From Martinezella dioscoreae (GTDB lineage: Bacteria > Pseudomonadota > Alphaproteobacteria > Rhizobiales > Rhizobiaceae), in contig NZ_BLAJ01000001.1 of NCBI RefSeq assembly GCF_009176305.1, positions 1,240,001 to 1,304,000 on the forward strand: DNA of 64,000 bases, in the 5' to 3' direction. The notes beneath the pieces were generated by a model that had not been told where the DNA came from, made no database searches, and saw nothing but the letters and a program-made list of their open reading frames with translations. The position numbers and the translations under genes were made by a program. This document shows positions 28,533 to 37,276 of this stretch, piece by piece (position 1 is the first letter of the stretch; every line of letters starts with the position of its first letter).

Positions 28533-29531
28533 ATGGCCGGGATTGAGCATATTAAAGTCGAGCCTGACGAGGCCGGCATGCGCCTCGACCGCTGGTTCAA
28601 GGTGCATTTTCCAGGGCTCGGCTTCGGGCAATTGCAGAAACTGATGCGCTCCGGCCAGGTGCGCGTCGATGGCGGCCGCGTCAAGACAGATGCCCGCGTG
28701 CAGCCGGGGCAGATGGTGCGGGTGCCGCCGCTCGACGTCGATGCCAAGGCTACGAAGAGCGGCCCGATCGCCGGCAAGGAATTGAAGCATTCCGGCGATG
28801 CCGAGCTCTTGGCACGCATGCTGTTGCACGAAGACGACAAGGTCTATGTGTTGAACAAGCCGGCGGGTCTGGCTGTGCAGGGTGGCTCCGGCGTCAGCCG
28901 CCACATAGACAAGATGCTGGAGGCGTGGACGAACCAGAAGGGCGAAAAACCGCGCCTGGTGCACCGCCTCGATCGCGATACCTCAGGCGTTCTCGTCATC
29001 GCCCGCACGCGCGGCGCGGCGCAGAAGCTGACGGCAGCCTTCCGCGAGCGCGACACCAAGAAGACCTATTGGTCGCTGGTGAAAGGCGTGCCACGTAAGC
29101 ATGAAGACAAGATCTCCACCTGGCTGGTGAAGGAAGCGACGCCGGATGGCGATCGCATGCGCATCGCCAAGCATGGAGAGGAAGGCGCCGATCACGCCGT
29201 GTCCTACTACCGCGTCGTCGAAACGGCGGCCCAGCGGCTCGCTTGGCTTGAAATGGAACCCTACACCGGGCGTACTCACCAGCTGCGCGTCCATGCGCTG
29301 CATATCGGCCATCCGATCATCGGCGATCCCAAATATTTCGAGGACGATCCGAACTGGGATTTTCCGGGGGGTGTCCAGAAGCGCCTGCATCTGCACGCGC
29401 GCCACATCGATATCCCGCATCCGAGCGGCGGACGCCTGCGCATCACCGCCCCTCTGCCGCCGCATATGGTGCAGACATGGAATCTCCTCGGTTTCGACGA
29501 GGCATCGGCAGGGGAGCCGGACGACGAATGA
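28533..29531 (+). CDS. rluC: 23S rRNA pseudouridine synthase, RluC/RluD type
   Basis: 332 residues. An S4 RNA-binding domain (AGMRLDRWFKVHFPGL, about 12-70) precedes the catalytic domain with the RluA-family signature HRLDRDTSGVLVIART containing the catalytic Asp. EMEPYTGRTHQLRVHAL and GDPKYF follow. ATG at 28533 (MAGIEHIKVE) is the family start and follows GAAAGAAGAA. Its stop overlaps the next gene's start (ATGA). RluC rather than RluD is a judgement by overall pattern. Confidence 0.88.
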   Translation: MAGIEHIKVEPDEAGMRLDRWFKVHFPGLGFGQLQKLMRSGQVRVDGGRVKTDARVQPGQMVRVPPLDVDAKATKSGPIAGKELKHSGDAELLARMLLHEDDKVYVLNKPAGLAVQGGSGVSRHIDKMLEAWTNQKGEKPRLVHRLDRDTSGVLVIARTRGAAQKLTAAFRERDTKKTYWSLVKGVPRKHEDKISTWLVKEATPDGDRMRIAKHGEEGADHAVSYYRVVETAAQRLAWLEMEPYTGRTHQLRVHALHIGHPIIGDPKYFEDDPNWDFPGGVQKRLHLHARHIDIPHPSGGRLRITAPLPPHMVQTWNLLGFDEASAGEPDDE

Positions 29532-30181
29532 AGCTGGTACTTTTCGATTGCGACGGCACGCTGGTCGACAGCGCGCGGCTGATCCATGAGGTCATGGCGC
29601 GCACCTTCGTGGCCTTCGGCTATAAGCGGCCCGATGTTTCCGCGACGAAATCGATCATCGGTCTGACGCTCGATATCGCCATCGCCCGCCTGCAGGGCAA
29701 GCCCCATGTCGACGACGAAGCGATTGCCATGACGGCGCATTATAAGTCGATCTTTCCGGAGGTGCGAGACGAGGCGGACATGCAGACACCGCTTTTCGAC
29801 GGCATCAAGCCGCTCATCGAGACGCTTGCCGCCCGCGACGAACTGCTGATCGGCGCGGTGACGGGTAAATCCCGCCGCGGTTTGACCCATATTCTTGAGG
29901 TCAACGAGTTCACGCCCTATTTCATTGTCTCGCGCACTGCTGATGATTGCCCGTCGAAGCCGCATCCGGCGATGGTGACGGAGTGCTGCGATGAGACTGG
30001 CATGGATCCCCACGACACGATCGTGATCGGCGATGCCATCTACGACATGCAGATGGCGAAGGCGGCAGGTGCGACCGCCATCGGCGTTGCATGGGGCTAC
30101 GCCTCCGTCGAGGAATTGCTGGCGGCTGGGGCAGATGCCATAGCCCACCATCCGAACGACTTGTTGAGCCATATTCTCTGA
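29528..30181 (+). CDS. HAD family hydrolase, phosphoglycolate phosphatase-like
   Basis: 217 residues starting MKLVLFDCDGTLVDS with the HAD motif I (DxDGT). Motif II is in GAVTGKSRRG, motif III Lys in SKPHPAM and motif IV in VIGDAIYDMQMAKAAG. It is a cap-bearing HAD phosphatase; the substrate is unknown. The ATG overlaps the stop of the pseudouridine synthase gene by four bases, and the ATP12 gene begins nine bases after its stop, so the three genes form an operon. Confidence 0.9.
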   Translation: MKLVLFDCDGTLVDSARLIHEVMARTFVAFGYKRPDVSATKSIIGLTLDIAIARLQGKPHVDDEAIAMTAHYKSIFPEVRDEADMQTPLFDGIKPLIETLAARDELLIGAVTGKSRRGLTHILEVNEFTPYFIVSRTADDCPSKPHPAMVTECCDETGMDPHDTIVIGDAIYDMQMAKAAGATAIGVAWGYASVEELLAAGADAIAHHPNDLLSHIL

Positions 30182-30190
30182 GGTGACGCC

Positions 30191-30976
30191 ATGCGCGACC
30201 TGTTGAACGATCTTTCCGAAGGTCTCAGCCATCCCGATCCGATCCGCCGTGCGCAGATCCAGATGAAGAAGCCTCTGCCGAAACGCTTCTACAAGGATGT
30301 GACAATCAGCAAGGATGAGAGCGGTCATGCCATCGCCCTCGATGGCAAGGTGGTGAAAACGCCGGCGCGGCACTCCCTGGCCCTGCCGACGGAAGCGCTT
30401 GCCAGACTGGTGGCTGCCGAATGGGCACGCCAGGTCGATGTGATCGATCCCGCCACCATGCCGGTAACGCGTCTCGTCAACACGGCCATCGATGGCGTTG
30501 CGACGGAAAGCAAGGCTGTATTCGACGAAATTGTCCGTTTCTCGGGCAGCGATCTGCTCTGCTATCGCGCCGAGGGGCCGGAACGGCTCGTCGAGCGCCA
30601 GTCGGAACGCTGGAATCCGGTGATCGAATGGGCAGCGCGCGATCTCGGCGCCCGGTTCATTCTGGCGGAAGGCGTCATGCATCAGGAGCAGCCTGTCGAA
30701 GCCATCGCAGCCTTCTCCGCCGCTTTGCGCAAGTTCGATACACCGATGGAGCTTGCGAGTCTGCACACGATCACGACGCTGACCGGTTCGGCAATCCTTG
30801 CGCTGGCCTTCGCCAAAGGATTCCTGCCGCTGGCCGACGTCTGGTCGCTCGCACATCTCGACGAGGATTGGACAATCGAGCATTGGGGCAGTGACGAAGA
30901 GGCCGAACAGCGTCGTGCACAACGTTTTGAAGAGTTTCAGGCCGCAACTGACGTTTTTTCTGCGCTGCGCAGTTGA
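30191..30976 (+). CDS. ATP12 family chaperone for F1-ATPase assembly
   Basis: 261 residues. The protein contains the ATP12 family blocks KRFYKDVTI, ALDGKVVKTPARHSLALPT, MPVTRLVNTAIDGV, DLLCYRAEGPERLVERQ and WNPVIEWAARDLGARF, plus SLAHLDEDWTIEHWG near the end. In mitochondria ATP12 helps assemble the F1 alpha subunit; alphaproteobacteria carry the homologue, where the same job is inferred. It is third in an operon after the rRNA modification and HAD genes. Confidence 0.92.
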   Translation: MRDLLNDLSEGLSHPDPIRRAQIQMKKPLPKRFYKDVTISKDESGHAIALDGKVVKTPARHSLALPTEALARLVAAEWARQVDVIDPATMPVTRLVNTAIDGVATESKAVFDEIVRFSGSDLLCYRAEGPERLVERQSERWNPVIEWAARDLGARFILAEGVMHQEQPVEAIAAFSAALRKFDTPMELASLHTITTLTGSAILALAFAKGFLPLADVWSLAHLDEDWTIEHWGSDEEAEQRRAQRFEEFQAATDVFSALRS

Positions 30977-31045
30977 ATATTGTTGATTTCCAGTCCTTTA
31001 TATCGATCTGCATATCTTGCAAATTCGAAGGTCGGGGCAGGGATC

Positions 31046-31516
31046 ATGTTGTTGTTGAGGACGAGAGCCGTACCGGCGCTCGTGGGATGTCTGGCACTGG
31101 CCGCATGTTCGAGCTGGTCCGTCGATCCTCCGCCTCCAACCTACGCCGTGCGCAGCGCAACCGTTATAGCCGATCAGGCTTTGCCACCGGTGTCGCCAGC
31201 GCTGGTTGCAGCCGTCAATGATCGCGTCAACGCCGCGATTGCTGCAACAAGCTTCAGCTCGCAATTGCCACAGGTTGCCATCACCGTCCGACTGAGCGAC
31301 GTCCGCAAGGCGCGCGGCTTCAATCGGGACCGCAGCAGCGCCAAGATCAATATCGATGCCGCGGCGACCGATGGTGGCTCTGTGGTTGCCATGGCATCGT
31401 TCGAGATCAGAACAGTCGCACCTGATCCTGCCACCGCAGATGAGCTGATGGCGGAAGATATTGCCGCGCGGGTTCGTTCCATCTTTTCGCTGAACACGCC
31501 ACGGCTCGCAAACTGA
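31046..31516 (+). CDS. Small lipoprotein of unknown function
   Basis: 156 residues with a type II signal peptide: basic start, hydrophobic stretch VPALVGCLALAAC with lipobox LAAC (Cys near residue 20), followed by a proline-rich tether. The rest (about 40-150) is alpha/beta with no motif I recognise. ATG at 31046 follows GGCAGGGATC; a longer frame starting at 30980 would hide the signal peptide. It sits between the ATP12 and pccB genes on the same strand. Confidence 0.8.
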   Translation: MLLLRTRAVPALVGCLALAACSSWSVDPPPPTYAVRSATVIADQALPPVSPALVAAVNDRVNAAIAATSFSSQLPQVAITVRLSDVRKARGFNRDRSSAKINIDAAATDGGSVVAMASFEIRTVAPDPATADELMAEDIAARVRSIFSLNTPRLAN

Positions 31517-31580
31517 GCCAACCAGCTTCAAACAAGGCTCGCGCCATGCTAAGCCCGAGCGATGAGGGAGAGAGGGCCGC

Positions 31581-33113
31581 ATGAAGGAAATCCTGCAGGA
31601 GCTGGAACGCCGTCGTGAGATCGCGAGGCTTGGCGGTGGGCAGGTGCGCATCGACGCGCAGCATGCCCGCGGCAAGCTGACGGCGCGTGAGCGTATCGAT
31701 ATCTTCCTTGACGAGGGCTCCTTCGAAGAGTTCGACATGTTCGTCGAGCATCGCTCGACCGATTTCGGCATGGACAAGAGCAAGATTGCCGGCGATGGCG
31801 TGGTGACCGGCTGGGGCACGGTCAACGGCCGCACCGTCTTCATTTTTGCCAAGGATTTCACAGTCTTCGGTGGGTCTCTTTCAGAAGCACATGCAGAAAA
31901 GATCACCAAGGTACAGGATATGGCGCTGAAGAACCGGGCGCCGATCATCGGGATCTATGACGCCGGCGGCGCCCGCATTCAGGAAGGCGTAGCCGCGCTT
32001 GGCGGTTATGCCGAGGTATTCCAGCGCAATGTGCTGGCCTCCGGCGTCATCCCGCAAATCTCGATTATCATGGGGCCTTGTGCCGGCGGCGATGTCTATT
32101 CTCCGGCCATGACCGATTTCATCTTCATGGTGCGGGACACCTCCTACATGTTCGTCACCGGGCCGGATGTGGTGAAGACCGTCACCAACGAGACGGTGAC
32201 CTCGGAACAGCTCGGCGGCGCTTCGGTGCACACGACGAAATCCTCGATCGCCGACGCAGCCTACGACAATGATGTCGATACGCTCTTGCAGGTGCGCCGT
32301 CTCATCGATTTCCTGCCGCAGTCTAATACCGCTGACGTGCCCGAGATCGAGTGCTATCAGTCGGTGACCGAGCCGGATAACTCGCTCGATACGCTGATTC
32401 CGGCCAATGCCAACAAGCCCTACGACATCAAGGAGCTGATCCTGAAGGTAGCGGACGAGGGCGACTTCTTCGAAATCCAGGAGAGCTTCGCCAAGAACAT
32501 CGTCTGCGGTTTCGGCCGCATCGAGGGTGCCACCGTCGGCTTCGTCGCCAATCAGCCGATGGTACTTGCCGGCGTTCTCGATAGCGATGCGTCACGAAAG
32601 GCGGCGCGCTTCGTGCGCTTCTGCGATTGCTTCAATATCCCGATCGTCACCTTCGTCGACGTGCCGGGCTTTCTGCCGGGTACAGCCCAAGAATATGGCG
32701 GGCTGATCAAGCACGGCGCCAAGCTGCTCTTTGCTTATGCCGAAGCGACTGTGCCGAAACTGACGGTCATCACCCGCAAGGCTTTCGGCGGCGCCTATGA
32801 CGTCATGGCCTCGAAACATCTGCGCGGCGATCTCAACTATGCCTGGCCGACGGCGCAAATCGCCGTCATGGGCGCCAAGGGCGCCGTCGAGATCATCTTC
32901 CGCAAGGATATTACCGATCCCGAGAAGATCGCGGCCCACACCAAAATGTATGAGGACCGCTTCCTGTCGCCCTTCGTTGCAGCAGAGCGCGGCTACATCG
33001 ACGAAGTGATCATGCCGCGCTCGACGCGGCGCCGGCTGGCGCAGGGGCTTAGAATGTTGCGCAACAAGGACCTGACCAATCCCTGGAAGAAGCACGACAA
33101 CATCCCGTTGTGA
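31581..33113 (+). CDS. pccB: Propionyl-CoA carboxylase beta subunit (carboxyltransferase)
   Basis: 510 residues, the usual size of PccB. This subunit transfers CO2 from biotin on PccA to propionyl-CoA. The carboxyltransferase domains show [34 protein letters not shown], and in the second half [15 protein letters not shown] and [10 protein letters not shown] with oxyanion glycines. GAGGGAGAGAGGGCCGC precedes the ATG. The partner gene pccA is about 4 kb away on the opposite strand. Close relatives (methylcrotonyl- or acetyl-CoA carboxylases) are less likely given the length and motifs. Confidence 0.92.
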   Translation: MKEILQELERRREIARLGGGQVRIDAQHARGKLTARERIDIFLDEGSFEEFDMFVEHRSTDFGMDKSKIAGDGVVTGWGTVNGRTVFIFAKDFTVFGGSLSEAHAEKITKVQDMALKNRAPIIGIYDAGGARIQEGVAALGGYAEVFQRNVLASGVIPQISIIMGPCAGGDVYSPAMTDFIFMVRDTSYMFVTGPDVVKTVTNETVTSEQLGGASVHTTKSSIADAAYDNDVDTLLQVRRLIDFLPQSNTADVPEIECYQSVTEPDNSLDTLIPANANKPYDIKELILKVADEGDFFEIQESFAKNIVCGFGRIEGATVGFVANQPMVLAGVLDSDASRKAARFVRFCDCFNIPIVTFVDVPGFLPGTAQEYGGLIKHGAKLLFAYAEATVPKLTVITRKAFGGAYDVMASKHLRGDLNYAWPTAQIAVMGAKGAVEIIFRKDITDPEKIAAHTKMYEDRFLSPFVAAERGYIDEVIMPRSTRRRLAQGLRMLRNKDLTNPWKKHDNIPL

Positions 33114-33139
33114 GCATGTGACAACAAGTCACGGATTTG

Positions 33140-33177
33140 ACACGGAAAATTGATTGAGCGTCAGAATCCGTGTTTTC
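33140..33177 (+). terminator. Possible terminator after pccB
   Basis: ACACGGA (33140-33146) and TCCGTGT (33167-33173) form a 7-bp stem followed by TTTCACG. Another pairing of CACGGATT with AATCCGTG overlaps it. The T tract is short, so termination would be weak. Confidence 0.4.
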
Positions 33178-33235
33178 ACGTTCGCGCCCGTGCGCTCTAT
33201 TGCTTCCTCGTGGGGGATTAAAACTGGAGTTTAAC

Positions 33236-33628
33236 ATGGCGCTTTCCGATCGGCTGAATCAATATCAGCCCTACGCTCTTACCGTGCTGCGTATCGTTAC
33301 CGGTGTATTGTTCATCGAACATGGTCTGCAGAAGCTCGTTGGCTTTCCGGCCGGCGGTCAATTTCCAAGCCCGCTGCCCACCCTGCTTCTGGTTCAGGGC
33401 ATCATCGAAATCGTTGGCGGATTGGCGACGATCGTCGGCTTCTTTACCCGTCCAGTCGCGTTCATTCTCTGCGGCAACATGGCGGTCGCCTATTTCATGG
33501 CGCATTATCCGAAGAATTTCTTCCCGGCCAACAACGGCGGTGACGCAGCGATCCTCTACTGCTTCATCTTCCTGTTCCTGATCTTCGCAGGTCCGGGCCT
33601 GCTGGCCATCGACAACAGCAAGAAGTAA
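33236..33628 (+). CDS. DoxX family membrane protein
   Basis: 130-residue DoxX family protein with four hydrophobic segments: TVLRIVTGVLFIEHGLQKLVG, LLLVQGIIEIVGGLATIVGF, VAFILCGNMAVAYFM and a C-terminal LYCFIFLFLIFAGPGLLAID. DoxX proteins are small inner-membrane proteins linked in some bacteria to quinone or thiosulfate oxidation, but the role of this kind is not settled. ATG at 33236 follows TGGAGTTTAAC. A close paralogue lies 155 bp downstream. Confidence 0.85.
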   Translation: MALSDRLNQYQPYALTVLRIVTGVLFIEHGLQKLVGFPAGGQFPSPLPTLLLVQGIIEIVGGLATIVGFFTRPVAFILCGNMAVAYFMAHYPKNFFPANNGGDAAILYCFIFLFLIFAGPGLLAIDNSKK

Positions 33629-33783
33629 CCAGCCTTTTCGTCGGACTCGGCTGATCGTCGGGTCCGGCGAATAAATTCGTCTCTCGCGTGTTCATTCCGT
33701 TGTCGGCGAAGCGAGAGCACTTTTGACGGGATCTCCTTCGCATCCCCTATCGAACGGAGATCCTCATGTAATTTCCCGAGCGC

Positions 33784-34152
33784 TTGTTGCGCTATCAGCC
33801 TGCTGCCCTTGCTATTTTGCGAATCGTGACCGCGTTGCTGTTCATCGAGCACGGCACGCAAAAGGTCTTCGGCTTTCCGCCGGCGCCTTACGAGATCACG
33901 ACGCTGTTCTTCGTGGCTGGGATCATAGAGCTCATAGGCAGTGCCTTGATCCTGCTCGGGCTTTTCACCCGACCGATCGCCTTTCTCCTGAGCGGCGAAA
34001 TGGCAATCGCCTATTTCATGGTCCACATGCCGATCGATTTCTTTCCGGCCAACAATCAGGGAGACGGAGCGATCCTGTTCTGCTTCATTTTCCTGTTTCT
34101 GGTGTTTGCCGGACCGGGAAGCTGGGCGCTGGACAATCGCCAGCGCCGATGA
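33784..34152 (+). CDS. DoxX family membrane protein, second paralogue, unusual start
   Basis: 122 residues from TTG at 33784, about 60 percent identical by eye to the DoxX gene before it (ALAILRIVTALLFIEHGTQKV, FFPANNQGDGAILFCFIFL). The expected start, ATG at 33766 behind GGAGATCCTC, is followed at once by the stop TAA. Reading past it gives FPER then LLRYQPAALAI, which lines up with the paralogue, so codon two was probably sense once. Translation would have to restart at TTG 33784 or 33787. It may be a nonfunctional gene or one with lowered expression. Confidence 0.65.
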   Translation: MLRYQPAALAILRIVTALLFIEHGTQKVFGFPPAPYEITTLFFVAGIIELIGSALILLGLFTRPIAFLLSGEMAIAYFMVHMPIDFFPANNQGDGAILFCFIFLFLVFAGPGSWALDNRQRR

Positions 34153-34163
34153 CCGTCGCGATC

Positions 34164-34478
34164 TCAAGCAGCAAGCTTCAGGCCGGCTATACCAGCCACG
34201 ATGAGGCCAATGCAGAATAGCCGAATCAAGGTCGCGGGATCACCGAGCAGCCATATGCCGAGCAGAACCGTACCGACGGTGCCGATGCCGGTCCAAACCG
34301 CATAGGCCGTACCCATCGGCAAGGTTTTTACAGCCAGACCAAGCAGCACGACGCTGATGACCATGGAGATGACGGTGAGAACTGTCGGCATCGGCCGCGT
34401 GAACCCATCGGTATATTTCAGCCCGACGGCCCAGCCAATTTCGAACAAGCCTGCGAGGAAAAGCAGGAACCAAGCCAT
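34164..34478 (-). CDS. sugE: SMR family exporter, Gdx/SugE guanidinium type
   Basis: 104-residue four-helix small multidrug resistance protein. The essential glutamate is E13 in GLFEIGWAVGLKYTDGF, and the SugE/Gdx subtype signature AYAVWTGIGTVGTVLLGI is present. Gdx proteins export guanidinium ions with proton exchange. The ATG at 34478 follows AAAGGAG at seven bases. The probable guanidine-II riboswitch just upstream supports the guanidinium role. The gene converges on the second DoxX gene. Confidence 0.88.
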   Translation of the reverse strand: MAWFLLFLAGLFEIGWAVGLKYTDGFTRPMPTVLTVISMVISVVLLGLAVKTLPMGTAYAVWTGIGTVGTVLLGIWLLGDPATLIRLFCIGLIVAGIAGLKLAA

Positions 34479-34498
34479 TTTACGCTCCTTTGTTAAGA

Positions 34499-34559
34499 GC
34501 GAGGCCGTCCCCGCGATGTCTACGGCCGGTTTGGTTGCCGGCCGCCGCAGTCGTCTGCG
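34499..34559 (-). promoter_or_regulatory. Probable guanidine-II (mini-ykkC) riboswitch
   Basis: On the minus strand the leader holds two hairpins each with an ACGR loop, the mark of the mini-ykkC class: CGCAG-ACGA-CTGCG at 34559-34546 and GCGGGG-ACGG-CCTCGC at 34514-34499 (one G-U pair). The linker is 31 bases. The second hairpin ends 20 bases before the ATG, right against the Shine-Dalgarno AAGGAG, as in known examples that switch on SMR exporters when guanidine binds. Confidence 0.82.
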
Positions 34560-34611
34560 CATTTCCTATATGCATTTGTCGGCTGCTTATTTCAAGGCGA
34601 TGGTACTACCT

Positions 34612-35448
34612 TTACTTCTTCAGCCGTTCGGCATGCCACTTCAGGTGATCGTCCATGAAGGTTGAGATGAAGTAGTAGGAGTGATCGTAACGCTCGTGCA
34701 TGCGTAGCGTCAGGCTGATATCGGTGCCTTTAATGGCTTCCTCGAACAGCCAGGGGCGCAGTCCGTTTTCGAGGAAGCTGTCGGCCTTGCCTTGATCAAT
34801 CAGGAATTCGGGGAAGCGGGCGCCGTCTTCGACGAGCGCGCAGGCGTCATAGTGGCGCCATGCAGCCTTGTCCCTTCCCAAATATTTCTCCAACGCGGGT
34901 GCGGACCAATCGGCCGTCGACGGCTGCACGATCGGCGCGAAGGCGGAGCAGCTCTTGAAGCGCTCCGGATTCTTCAATGCGATCGTCATGGCGCCGTGGC
35001 CGCCCATGGAATGGCCGAAGATGCCCTGGCGGCTCATATCGGCGCGGAATTGCTTCGATATGATCGCAGGCAGTTCCTCGGTGATGTAGCTGTACATCTG
35101 ATAGTTTTCGGCCCAGGGCGTCTCGGTGGCATCGAGATAGAAGCCGGCGCCTTTGCCCATCTGCCAATTGGTCAATTCGTCCGGCACGTCGTTGCCGCGC
35201 GGGCTGGTGTCCGGGCAGACGATGATCAGGCCGAGCTCGGCGGCCATGCGTCGATATTCACCCTTGTCCATGACGTTGGCATGGGTACAGGTGAGACCGG
35301 AAAGATACCAGAGGACCGGGCAGGGCTCCTTGATCGCCTGCGGCGGCACGAAGACGGCAAAGGTCATGTCGCATTTGCAGGCGTCCGACTCGTGCGAAAA
35401 GACACCCTGCATGCCGCCGAAGGCCGTGTTCTGGGAAATGATGTTCAA
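34612..35448 (-). CDS. fghA: S-formylglutathione hydrolase
   Basis: 278 residues, the standard length. The enzyme hydrolyses S-formylglutathione to formate and glutathione, the second step of glutathione-dependent formaldehyde oxidation. Serine nucleophile in GIFGHSMGGHGAM (S147), WYLSGLTCTHANV, and the histidine in RYDHSYYFI near the end. The start is TTG at 35448: it overlaps the yaiI stop as TTGA and has GGAGA upstream. It lies in the same transcript as adhC. Confidence 0.95.
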   Translation of the reverse strand: MNIISQNTAFGGMQGVFSHESDACKCDMTFAVFVPPQAIKEPCPVLWYLSGLTCTHANVMDKGEYRRMAAELGLIIVCPDTSPRGNDVPDELTNWQMGKGAGFYLDATETPWAENYQMYSYITEELPAIISKQFRADMSRQGIFGHSMGGHGAMTIALKNPERFKSCSAFAPIVQPSTADWSAPALEKYLGRDKAAWRHYDACALVEDGARFPEFLIDQGKADSFLENGLRPWLFEEAIKGTDISLTLRMHERYDHSYYFISTFMDDHLKWHAERLKK

Positions 35449-35912
35449 GACTGGTCTCCAGGCGATGATTGATGTGCTTTGGCACGCCGGCAAAGCCGGT
35501 CGAAGGTTTCGAGGAAGGCGGAGCGGTCGCGCGGCGAGAAGGCGGCATTATAGCCCTTGCTTTCCCCGGTTTCGCGAAGATGTGCCCCAAGATCGCGCAT
35601 GGCTGTTGCCATGCCGATATTGGTCTTGTCGAAGATACGACCGGTTGGTCCCGTCACGAGTGCTCCGGTCGCAACGCAGCGGCCGGCAAGCGGTACATCC
35701 GCAGTGACGACGATATCGCCGGTGCCAGCATGCTCAGCGATCCAATTGTCGGCCGCGTCAAAGGCGTTGGAGACGATGACGTTGTGCACCATCGGGTCCC
35801 GCGACGGCCGCAATCCCGAATTGGCGACAAAGGTCACCTCCATGCCGTGGCGTTCGGCAACCTTCAGGATCTCCGGCTTGACCGGACAAGCGTCGGCATC
35901 GACATAAATCAT
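35445..35912 (-). CDS. yaiI: UPF0178/DUF188 family protein YaiI
   Basis: 155-residue member of the DUF188 (YaiI/YqxD) family, recognisable by MIYVDADACPVKPEI at the start, SGLRPSRDPMVHNVIV, GDIVVTADVPLAG and GRIFDKTNIG. The acidic residues recall PIN-like nucleases but no activity is established. ATG at 35912. It overlaps fghA by four bases and lies 74 bp after adhC, so it is embedded in the formaldehyde oxidation cluster. Confidence 0.92.
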   Translation of the reverse strand: MIYVDADACPVKPEILKVAERHGMEVTFVANSGLRPSRDPMVHNVIVSNAFDAADNWIAEHAGTGDIVVTADVPLAGRCVATGALVTGPTGRIFDKTNIGMATAMRDLGAHLRETGESKGYNAAFSPRDRSAFLETFDRLCRRAKAHQSSPGDQS

Positions 35913-35933
35913 GATATCAAATCTTTTCAACTC

Positions 35934-35962
35934 TATGCGGCGCTTTTCTCATGCGCCGCATA
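35934..35962 (-). other. Intercistronic hairpin between adhC and yaiI
   Basis: TATGCGGCGC (35934-35943) and GCGCCGCATA (35953-35962) form a perfect 10-bp stem with a nine-base loop. On the minus strand no U tract follows. It lies between the adhC stop and the yaiI start and could cut transcription, protect the adhC message from 3' decay or serve as a processing site. Confidence 0.6.
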
Positions 35963-35986
35963 CGTTCAGTCGAGTGGCTTTCTGCC

Positions 35987-37114
<1,128 letters not shown>

Positions 37115-37276
37115 GATCTCATCCCTTCTTGCTATGATTTGGTCCGCGCGACATTGGCATGGGCGCACGGGGCGGCTCAAGCCAAAATCAGACACTTGGC
37201 GTCGCAATTATCATGTTTTGGCCGAGCAATCGCCACGCAAGCTTTTCCATATGGCCGCGATGGCGAAGCTTCTCGA

